The notes beneath the pieces are model-generated. The model worked only from the letters and a program-made list of their open reading frames with translations, was not told the origin of the DNA and did no database searches. Made by a program: the position numbers and the translations under genes. Shown here one piece after another: positions 36,144-43,363 of a stretch of DNA of 64,000 bases. This DNA is from Clostridiales bacterium (lineage in GTDB: Bacteria; Bacillota; Clostridia; Oscillospirales; Oscillospiraceae): positions 1 through 64,000 of the forward strand of contig SFHI01000002.1 in NCBI GenBank assembly GCA_004555705.1. Reading direction: 5' to 3'. Numbering within the stretch: position 1 is the first letter of the stretch; every line of letters begins with the position of its first letter.

Positions 36144-38571
36144 CTGCGTCGCCTCCTTCCAGGACTTCTCCGCCCGTGGAAACCATGGCGTCGACCTTCC
36201 CGTGGACCACGCCGTCCACGCTGGCATCCACCGTACCGCAGACATATCCGCGGATGTGTCCCCGGACGCGAACCAAGCCCTCCGCCTTGCGCACCACAGG
36301 CTCCGCCACCTTGATCTTGAAGCTGGTGCGGTTGATAATGGAGTCTCCCAGAACCAGCACCGAGGGAAGCACAAAGAGCACCAGCGCCATGGAAATCACC
36401 GTTCCTCTTCCGATGCAGTTGCCCATGGTACATACAACGGGCTGAGCGGTCAGGTTTCCGATCAGGAAGCCCGCCGAGGCCATAATCGTGCCCGATGTAA
36501 ACACCGTGGGGAACGCCGCATTCAGAGCCTGGATAATCGCCTGCTTGTGAGGCATCTTCCGTTTCTCCTCCTGGTAATGGCTGGAGATCACAATGGCGTA
36601 GTCGATGTTGGCGCCCATCTGGATTGCCTGGACGATCAGATAGCCCAGGAAATACAGAGGCGTTCCCGTAAGGGTCGGGAAGGAGAAATTGATCCAGATA
36701 CTGCCCTGAATCACGACAATCAGCAGCACCGGAAGTCCCGCCGACTGGAAGGTGAACAGCAGCACCACAATCACGAAGAAGCCGGACAGCACGGAAATCA
36801 GCAGATTGTCCGTTTCAAAGGAGGCCGCCAGGTCCCGGGAGCTGGTGGAGTTGCCCACAAGATAGAAGTCCCCATCGTAATACTTTCCGATGATCTCGTG
36901 CATCCGGTCAAGGAAGGCAAAGGCCTCGTCGCTCTCATCCGCCAGATTCAGCGTCACCACGACCCGGCAGTACCGGTCGTTCTGAAGCTGGGACTGGGCC
37001 AGCTCCAGCTGGGAAAACAGCAGATCGAGCATCTGCTGATCGTCGCCGCTGAGACTGATGTTGTGGGCCTCCAGCTGGTCCTTCAGGAAGATGAACATAT
37101 CAAAAAGAGGTATCTCATACTCCTCCAGGCCGCTGAGGATGCTGCCGACCTGGTTATGCTCCGCAGCATAGGCGGCATAGAGCAGTTGGATCACCTCATA
37201 GTCCATCCCAACCAGCTCCGAAAACTCCCTGGGATTCAGGGAGTCCGTCAGTGTGTAGCCGTCCATAGCCTCCGTGGCGGACAGGCCCATGACGGACTTT
37301 ACCTCGGGGCACTCCTTCAGTTCCCCGATGACCGCCTTTTCCGCCTCGTAATTTCCGGAGGGCAGCACCACAGCCACCATATTGTTGACGCCGAAGGTAT
37401 CCTTGATTTTGAAATAGGCCGTCTGCCGCTCCGTCATTTTCGAGGTCTGCAGGTCATAATAGCTGTAGGAATAGGGACACCGGTTGGAGAGAATGAAAGC
37501 CCCCACCAGCACCAGAAGGAACAGAGGCGGCACCACCCGGCGGGTCTTTACGGCGAATTTTCCCACAAGGCTGATGTTGGGAAGCAGCTTCCTGTGGCGT
37601 GTCTTGTCAATCAGGGGGCTGAACAGCACCAGAAGCCCCGGCATCAGTGTGAACACGGACAGCAGGCTCAGCATAATCGCCTTGATGAGCACCATGGCCA
37701 TATCCTGTCCAATTGTGAATTTCATAAAGGCCAGGGCTGCCAGACCGCTGACCGTGGTCAGCGACGAGGCGCTGATTTCTGGGATGGCCTTGCTCAGGGC
37801 ATCCACCGCCGCGTCCCGGGCATTCTTGGTTTCGTGCTCGTCGGAGAACCGGTGGCACAGGATGATGGCGTAGTCAATGGCCAGAGCCAGCTGCAGCACC
37901 ACGGCGATGGAATCGGAGATGAAGCTGATCTTGCCGCAGAGGAAATTGGTGCCCATATTCAGCAAAGCCGCGGCGCCGAAGGTCATCAGCAGCACCGGAA
38001 CCTCCATGTAGGCCCGGCTGGTCATCACCAGCACCGCAATGATAATGATCACCGCCACAATCAGGATGGTGGTCATTTCCTGCTGAAGCATGGCGTTCTC
38101 GTCATAGCCCACCGTGGAATAGATGGAGGCATCATAGTCCGCCAGCAGCTCCTCGATTTCCGCCTGGGCCTGTTCGCTGAGAGGGTCCGTGGACTCGCCG
38201 CTGAAGGTGATGTCATAAAGGGCGGAGGCATCCCGGTAATGATCCTGGGTATCGTCAAAGGTCACCATGCTCAGACCCTCGATGCCGGCCAGGTCCTCCG
38301 CCAGCGTCCGGGCCGTTTCCAGGGAGATGTTGGATACCATAATCTGGGCAGAACCGTTGCTGGAGAAATTCTCGTTCATCGCCACCAGTCCCTGACGGGT
38401 CTCCGTATCCTCAGGAAGGTATACGGTCACATCATTCTCAACGTCTACCCAGTTCATGGAGACCATGCAGAAAATAAAGGCAAATATGTACAGAAGGAAA
38501 ATCAGATTCCGCTTGTCCACAATAAACGCGGCAAGCCTGTCAATAAAACTGTCGGATTTGATGCTGTTCAT
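36136..38571 (-). CDS. RND/MMPL-family transporter
   Basis: 811 aa, two repeats of one helix, a large outer loop and five helices (first helix NLIFLLYIFAFIFCMVSM; helix bundles near 185-330 and 580-735). Sterol-sensing-like cores: LALAIDYAIILCHRFSDE and IQMGANIDYAIVISSHYQEE, the usual proton-relay aspartates included. Resembles MmpL/YdfJ exporters of lipids or small molecules. The last 55 residues are unusual: alternating G-x-V steps (GHIRGYVCGTVDASVDGVV) like a bactofilin/beta-solenoid strand series. ATG 38571 has AGGAG at 7 nt. Translationally coupled to the GLUG protein downstream. Confidence 0.88.
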   Translation of the reverse strand: MNSIKSDSFIDRLAAFIVDKRNLIFLLYIFAFIFCMVSMNWVDVENDVTVYLPEDTETRQGLVAMNENFSSNGSAQIMVSNISLETARTLAEDLAGIEGLSMVTFDDTQDHYRDASALYDITFSGESTDPLSEQAQAEIEELLADYDASIYSTVGYDENAMLQQEMTTILIVAVIIIIAVLVMTSRAYMEVPVLLMTFGAAALLNMGTNFLCGKISFISDSIAVVLQLALAIDYAIILCHRFSDEHETKNARDAAVDALSKAIPEISASSLTTVSGLAALAFMKFTIGQDMAMVLIKAIMLSLLSVFTLMPGLLVLFSPLIDKTRHRKLLPNISLVGKFAVKTRRVVPPLFLLVLVGAFILSNRCPYSYSYYDLQTSKMTERQTAYFKIKDTFGVNNMVAVVLPSGNYEAEKAVIGELKECPEVKSVMGLSATEAMDGYTLTDSLNPREFSELVGMDYEVIQLLYAAYAAEHNQVGSILSGLEEYEIPLFDMFIFLKDQLEAHNISLSGDDQQMLDLLFSQLELAQSQLQNDRYCRVVVTLNLADESDEAFAFLDRMHEIIGKYYDGDFYLVGNSTSSRDLAASFETDNLLISVLSGFFVIVVLLFTFQSAGLPVLLIVVIQGSIWINFSFPTLTGTPLYFLGYLIVQAIQMGANIDYAIVISSHYQEEKRKMPHKQAIIQALNAAFPTVFTSGTIMASAGFLIGNLTAQPVVCTMGNCIGRGTVISMALVLFVLPSVLVLGDSIINRTSFKIKVAEPVVRKAEGLVRVRGHIRGYVCGTVDASVDGVVHGKVDAMVSTGGEVLEGGDADE

Positions 38572-38651
38572 AGTCCACTCCTGTCGGTATGTAGGAATCA
38601 CACCGCAAAGCATATTTCGCCGCCGTGTCAAACGGGCAGAGTTATACCTCT

Positions 38652-38679
38652 ATTTTAAAACATTGGCCAGGGAATGCAA
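38652..38679 (-). promoter_or_regulatory. Possible promoter of the RND/GLUG unit
   Basis: Minus strand TTGCAT (38674-38679), 16-nt spacer, TAAAAT (38652-38657), about 80 nt ahead of the RND gene. Moderate matches only. Confidence 0.4.
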
Positions 38680-38767
38680 TGGATAAACGTGACGAAACTG
38701 TAAATTTACTGTAAAGAGCCGGAAAGGGGGAAACGCGGTGCGAAGAGACTTTGCACCGCCGTTCGGA

Positions 38768-39008
38768 AAATTGTTGTTTACGCGTGTGCGCTCGAAAAAT
38801 ACTGTCATTGCGAGCCAGTGCGCACACTGGCGTGGCAATCCCCCGGTTAGAGGGGAATTGTACCGAAAAGTGCCCGAAAAATGGAAGTCGTTGCGATTTT
38901 TGGTGGTAATCGTTTCCTGGTTCCGTTCAACCGGGGGATTGCCACACCAGTCTGCGGACTGGTTCGCAATGACAGGAAATTTGAAACATGTAGTATAAAC
39001 AACAATTT
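38768..39008. repeat. Type B repeat, copy 4 (loop subclass i)
   Basis: Exact ends AAATTGTTGTTT (38768-38779) and AAACAACAATTT (38997-39008), 241 bp. Hairpin arms from TGTCATTGCGAGCCAGTGCG to GGTTCGCAATGACA. The loop begins GGTTAGAGGGGAATTGTACC and includes TTTTTGGTGGTAATCGTTTC, shared with copies at about 46855, 52025 and 59722. Together with the promoter region it accounts for the 560-base gap. Confidence 0.9.
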
Positions 39009-39090
39009 ATCAGGAAGCTGTGTTAAGCGGGGATGTACGTCTATTATACCAGCCGCCGGGCCTGGAAGCAAGCTTGCGTTTGGATGAAAA

Positions 39091-39125
39091 ACACCGCAAG
39101 AACCCTGAGCGTGTTCTTGCGGTGT
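39091..39125 (-). terminator. Terminator of the NahK-like kinase gene
   Basis: Perfect 13-bp stem ACACCGCAAGAAC with GTTCTTGCGGTGT, 9-nt loop, followed on the minus strand by TTTTTC. Starts 6 nt past the stop codon. Confidence 0.9.
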
Positions 39126-39131
39126 GTTGAT

Positions 39132-40232
39132 TTACAGGCAGCCGCGGACAATGGCATCCATTTGATCCATCTTACGCAGCATATCCTTTGCCAGAGCAAT
39201 CTGGCAGCGGGTCCTGACCAGATTATGCTCGGGATACAGGATTTTGAAATAGGGGTCCCCCTGGATGTAATCGTCCAGGAACCGGACAGCCAGCTCCGCC
39301 GTCAGGCAGAAGCAGCTCATGCCCAGTGTCCGGATTTCATTTTCCGTCAGCGTTCCGGCGGTCTGGGACAGGAAGCCCTGGGCGAAGGCCCGGAACACCT
39401 CCAGGTCCACCCCGGCCCTGTCATACTCCGGGCAGTCCTCCTCCACAAAGTTGGCAGCGAACCGGATGGCATCCCCGAAGTCGTGGCCGATAAGGCCGGG
39501 CATCACCGTATCCAGATCGATGACCACAAGGGCGGAATTGTCCCTGGAATCGAACAGGACGTTGTTGATCTTGGTATCGTTATGGGTCACCCGCAGGGGA
39601 AGCTCCCCCCGGGAGAGCATATCGGACAGGGTACAGGCCAAATCCTGAACCTCCATCAGATACTCTAATTCCTCCCGGACCTGGTCCAGGCGTCCCGCGG
39701 CATTCGCCTCCACCGCTTTTGCCAGTTTTTCATAACGCTGGCGGGTGTTATGGAAGCCGGGAATGGTTTCGTGAAGCAGCTGGATGTCAAAATCCGCCAG
39801 CTGCATCTGGAATTCGCCGAAGGCCTTGCCCGCGTTGCGCAAAACAAACGGGTCCTTCACGGCGTTATAGGTGACGGAGTCAATGTAATTGGTCATCCGC
39901 CAGAAATTATCTCCATCAATCAGGTAGGTTTTCCGGTCATAGGTATGATGAAAATGCAGTGCGGTCTTTCCCGGGCACTTTGCACGGATGTGCTCCGTGA
40001 CCTTGTCGATGTTTTCCATCAGTCCAACCGGCTCCCGGAAAGCATAGGTGTTGACGTTCTGCACCAGGAAGGATTTGGGACTTCCGTCCTTCAGCAGAAA
40101 ATTCACTTTGTAGGTCCGGTTCACGTTGCCCATCTGAACCGTTTCATAACCCACATAGGTATCCTGTATTTTGAATTGTCTGCAAACTTCCTGTAATTTC
40201 TCGTTTAAATCCACACAAACCGATCCTTCCAT
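39132..40232 (-). CDS. N-acetylhexosamine 1-kinase-like phosphotransferase
   Basis: Aminoglycoside-phosphotransferase fold, 366 aa. The catalytic block THNDTKINNVLFD, then ALVVIDLDTVMPGLIGHDFG (metal-binding IDLD) and GDAIRF, is the form seen in NahK/LnpB, which phosphorylates GlcNAc or GalNAc at C1 for salvage. Choline/ethanolamine kinase or fructosamine-type kinase relatives are alternatives. ATG 40232 has GGAG 8 nt upstream; a GTG at 40214 with GGAAGGAT is a second choice. It has its own consensus promoter and terminator, so it is an independent unit between rnc and the RND genes. A role feeding UDP-HexNAc to the surface polysaccharide is speculation. Confidence 0.8.
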   Translation of the reverse strand: MEGSVCVDLNEKLQEVCRQFKIQDTYVGYETVQMGNVNRTYKVNFLLKDGSPKSFLVQNVNTYAFREPVGLMENIDKVTEHIRAKCPGKTALHFHHTYDRKTYLIDGDNFWRMTNYIDSVTYNAVKDPFVLRNAGKAFGEFQMQLADFDIQLLHETIPGFHNTRQRYEKLAKAVEANAAGRLDQVREELEYLMEVQDLACTLSDMLSRGELPLRVTHNDTKINNVLFDSRDNSALVVIDLDTVMPGLIGHDFGDAIRFAANFVEEDCPEYDRAGVDLEVFRAFAQGFLSQTAGTLTENEIRTLGMSCFCLTAELAVRFLDDYIQGDPYFKILYPEHNLVRTRCQIALAKDMLRKMDQMDAIVRGCL

Positions 40233-40266
40233 CCCAGTTTCTCCGCAGCGGCGGACACATTTGCAG

Positions 40267-40295
40267 ATTATACACCATTCGGAATCGTCTGTCAA
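40267..40295 (-). promoter_or_regulatory. Consensus sigma-A promoter for the NahK-like kinase
   Basis: Minus strand TTGACA (40290-40295), 17-nt spacer, TATAAT (40267-40272), both exact, 35 nt before the chosen start. Sits between the rnc stop and the kinase. Confidence 0.9.
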
Positions 40296-40322
40296 GGAAG
40301 CCTATGGAAACAGCCTTCCCGA

Positions 40323-41012
40323 TTATTTCAGCGTTCCGGGAAACAGCGCGTCAATGGCCGCCCGGGCGGCTTCCTGTTCGGCCCGCTTCTTGCTGGTGCC
40401 GAAACCGGCGCCAACCACCGTGCCGTTGAGGCTGACCTCCACGTCAAACCGTTTGTCGTGATCCGGGCCGGATTCCCCGATCAGCTCATAGGTCAAAACC
40501 TGGTTCTTTTTCTGCTGCACCAGCTCCTGAAGCAAGGTTTTATAGTCCACGTTGTGGAGCCTGGACACGGGCACCTTCACCAGGATAAATCTGCGCACAA
40601 TGCCCAGGGCCGCATTGAGCCCTCCGTCCAGGAAACAGGCGGCGATCACCGACTCCATGGCATCCGCCAGAATGGAATCCCGGCATCTTCCCCCCAGACG
40701 TTCCTCGCCGTGGCCCAGCAGCAGATGATCCCCCAGGCCGATGCCGTTGGCCACATCCGCCAGGGTTTTCTCGCAGACCATATCCGCCCGCATCCGGGTC
40801 AGTTCCCCCTCGGGACGGTCCGGGAAACTGCGGTACAGGTAGTCCGCCACCAGCATTCCCAGCACGCTGTCCCCCAGAAACTCCAGCCGCTCATTGCTGA
40901 GCAGGCTGTTGTGCCAGCGCTCGTTGGCATAGGAGGAGTGGGTCAGAGCGTTCTGAAGCAGGGTGATGTTGGAGAACCGGTAGCCCAGGGCCGTTTCCAG
41001 ATCCTTAATCAT
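40323..41012 (-). CDS. rnc: Ribonuclease III
   Basis: Double-strand RNA endonuclease for rRNA and mRNA processing. 229 aa: catalytic signature NERLEFLGDSVLGMLVADYL near 40, second acidic site ILADAMESVIAACFLDGG near 115, and a C-terminal dsRNA-binding domain (DYKTLLQELVQQKKNQ ... GTSKKRAEQEAARAAI). ATG overlaps the plsX 3' end by 8 nt. In most Firmicutes smc and ftsY follow directly; here they lie about 27 kb away. Confidence 0.96.
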   Translation of the reverse strand: MIKDLETALGYRFSNITLLQNALTHSSYANERWHNSLLSNERLEFLGDSVLGMLVADYLYRSFPDRPEGELTRMRADMVCEKTLADVANGIGLGDHLLLGHGEERLGGRCRDSILADAMESVIAACFLDGGLNAALGIVRRFILVKVPVSRLHNVDYKTLLQELVQQKKNQVLTYELIGESGPDHDKRFDVEVSLNGTVVGAGFGTSKKRAEQEAARAAIDALFPGTLK

Positions 41013-42042
41013 GTACGTTCTCCTTTTCCGGAGCCAGCTTCTGCAGGGCCTTTTCCAGCTCCGCGGTGAAATCCGCCTGGGCAGCGTCCGCCGCCTGCTT
41101 CAGGGCGTTGCGGAAGGCCAGGGCATCGGAGGAACCGTGGGCCTTGATCACCGGCTTGCGGATACCCAGGAACTGGGTGCCCCCGATGGTGCGGTAGTCC
41201 ATAAGGCCCTTGATCTTGTTGACCTCACTCCTGCACAGCAGACCGCCCACCTTGGTGAGCAGGTTCTTGTAGAACATTTTTTTCATCAGGCTGCCCATGA
41301 ACATAGCGGTGCCCTCAATGGTCTTAAGCAAAACGTTTCCGGAGAAGCCGTCGCAGACCACCACATCCACGGCTCCCAGGGGCACGTCCCGGGCCTCCAC
41401 GTTGCCCACAAAGTTCAGGAGCCCCTGCTCCGAGGCGGATTTGAGGAGGGCATAGGCATCCTTCTGCAAAGCTGTCCCTTTGCTGTCCTCGGTTCCGATG
41501 TTCAGCAGGCCTACCTTGGGGTTTTCCACCCCCAGCTGCCGGCTGGCAAAGGCGGAGCCCACCAGGCCGAACTGGAGCAAAAACTCCGGGGTACACTCAG
41601 CGTTGGCGCCGCAGTCCACGATGACGGTCTTGCCCCCCGCCTTATTGGGTACAGCGGGGCCCATGGCCGCCCGGCGGATTCCTTTGATCCGCTTGACCAG
41701 CAGGGTGGCCCCGGTGAGCAGCGCTCCGGTGGAGCCCGCGGACACAAAGGCGTCCCCCTGGCCCTGGGCCAGCATTTTCAGGCCCACCACCATGGAGGAA
41801 TTCTTCCGCTTATGAATCACGGAGCCGGGATCGTCGTGCATATCCACCACATCGTCGGCGTTGGCGATCTCCACGCCCTCGGGGAGATCGGAAATGCCGT
41901 GCTTGCCCAGCACCTCCAGGATTTCCTCCCCCCGGCCAACCAGGGTGATCTCCATGCCGTATGCCTTGGCCGCCTCCAGCGCGCCCAGTACGGGGGCCTC
42001 GGGGGCGAGGTCTCCGCCCATAGCGTCCAGAATAATCCTCAT
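41005..42042 (-). CDS. plsX: Phosphate acyltransferase PlsX
   Basis: Makes acyl-phosphate from acyl-ACP for phospholipid synthesis. Begins MRIILDAMGGDLAPEAPVLG, the family N-terminus; later FVSAGSTGALLTGATLLVKR, VDCGANAECTPEFLLQF, LLNIGTEDSKGTAL, and VCDGFSGNVLLKTIEGTAM. 345 aa. Start 42042 has GAGGTG upstream; a longer frame to 42162 overlaps trmFO and is rejected. No acpP lies between plsX and rnc, unlike the common order. Confidence 0.96.
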   Translation of the reverse strand: MRIILDAMGGDLAPEAPVLGALEAAKAYGMEITLVGRGEEILEVLGKHGISDLPEGVEIANADDVVDMHDDPGSVIHKRKNSSMVVGLKMLAQGQGDAFVSAGSTGALLTGATLLVKRIKGIRRAAMGPAVPNKAGGKTVIVDCGANAECTPEFLLQFGLVGSAFASRQLGVENPKVGLLNIGTEDSKGTALQKDAYALLKSASEQGLLNFVGNVEARDVPLGAVDVVVCDGFSGNVLLKTIEGTAMFMGSLMKKMFYKNLLTKVGGLLCRSEVNKIKGLMDYRTIGGTQFLGIRKPVIKAHGSSDALAFRNALKQAADAAQADFTAELEKALQKLAPEKENVHD

Positions 42043-42058
42043 TGTGCCACCTCTTTCT

Positions 42059-43360
42059 TTAGATCCCTGCGGCAGCCAGTCCGTCGATGATTTCCAGGGA
42101 ACGGTTGGCGATTGCCAGATTTTTTTCTGCTTTTTTACGAATCCGCTTCTCCAGCGGAGCAATGATGCTGAAATTCACATTCATGGGCTGGAAGTTCTCC
42201 ACAGTCCGGTCACTGACGTACAGCCCCAGGGCGCCGATGGCGGTTTCCCTGGGGAAATCAGGAGGTTCCTTCCCAGAGAGCCTTGCCGCCATGGCCACGG
42301 CGGCCAAAAAGCCCGAGGCGGTGGATTCCACATACCCCTCCACCCCGGTCATCTGCCCGGCAAAAGCCACCATGGGGTCCCGGCGGTCGGCATAGAACCG
42401 GTCCAGCAGCTTGGGACTCTGGAGGAAGGTATTGCGGTGCATCACCCCGTAGCGGACGAACTCCGCCTCCCGCAGGGCGGGAATCATGGAGAAAACCCGC
42501 TTCTGCTCCCCGAATTTCAGGTGAGTCTGGAAGCCAACCATGTTGAATACCGTTTTTTCCGCGTTGTCCTGCCGCAGCTGCACCACGGCATAGGGCTCTC
42601 CCCCGGTTCTGGGGTCCCGGAGCCCCACGGGCTTCAGGGGCCCAAAGCGCAGGGTTTCGAAGCCTCTGCGGGCCATGACCTCCACGGGCATACACCCCTC
42701 AAATACATTGGCATCCTCAAAGCCGTGGACCTCCGCCTCCTGGGCGGCACACAGCTCCCGGACAAAAGCCTCGTATTCCTCCCGGCTCAGGGCGCAGTTG
42801 ATATAATCCGGGGTCCCCCGGTCATACCGCGACTGCCACCAGGCCAGATTCATGTCTATGGACTCCGCCGTCACCAGAGGCGCGGCAGCGTCAAAGAAAT
42901 GGAGGTAATCCTGACCGAAGTATTCCCCGATGGCATTGGACATGGGCTCCGAGGTCAGGGGTCCCGTGGCCACGATCACCGGCCCCTGGGGAACGGCGGT
43001 CACCTCTTCGGACGCCACGGTGATGCCCCGATGGCTGCGGATTTTCTCCGTCACCATCCGCGAAAAGCCTCCCCGGTCCACCGCGAGACATCCACCCGCT
43101 TCCACACGGGTGGCGTCCGCGCACTGTAGGATCAGGCTGCCGCAGCGGCGCAGCTCCTCCTTGAGCAGGCCCACCGCGTTCTCCAGCCGGTCCCCCCGCA
43201 GGGAGTTGGAGCAAACCAACTCCGCAAAATCTTCGGAATGGTGGGCGGGAGTCATTTTCCGGGGCTTCATTTCATAGAGCGTGACCGCAAAGCCCCGCTG
43301 GGCCAGCTGCCACGCGGCCTCGGAGCCTGCCAGCCCCGCGCCGATTACCTTTACCTCCAT
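42059..43360 (-). CDS. trmFO: tRNA (uracil-54-C5)-methyltransferase, folate/FAD-dependent (TrmFO)
   Basis: Methylates U54 of tRNA using methylene-THF and FADH2. FAD site VKVIGAGLAGSEAAWQLAQ at 4-22, then TPAHHSEDFAELVCSNSLRG, a TrmFO hallmark, the Cys-containing NVFEGCMPVEVMA and GQMTGVEGYVESTASGFLA near the end. 433 aa, full length. 3 nt before topA's downstream end; topA-trmFO-plsX-rnc run as one unit. Confidence 0.96.
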   Translation of the reverse strand: MEVKVIGAGLAGSEAAWQLAQRGFAVTLYEMKPRKMTPAHHSEDFAELVCSNSLRGDRLENAVGLLKEELRRCGSLILQCADATRVEAGGCLAVDRGGFSRMVTEKIRSHRGITVASEEVTAVPQGPVIVATGPLTSEPMSNAIGEYFGQDYLHFFDAAAPLVTAESIDMNLAWWQSRYDRGTPDYINCALSREEYEAFVRELCAAQEAEVHGFEDANVFEGCMPVEVMARRGFETLRFGPLKPVGLRDPRTGGEPYAVVQLRQDNAEKTVFNMVGFQTHLKFGEQKRVFSMIPALREAEFVRYGVMHRNTFLQSPKLLDRFYADRRDPMVAFAGQMTGVEGYVESTASGFLAAVAMAARLSGKEPPDFPRETAIGALGLYVSDRTVENFQPMNVNFSIIAPLEKRIRKKAEKNLAIANRSLEIIDGLAAAGI

Positions 43361-43363
43361 GGT

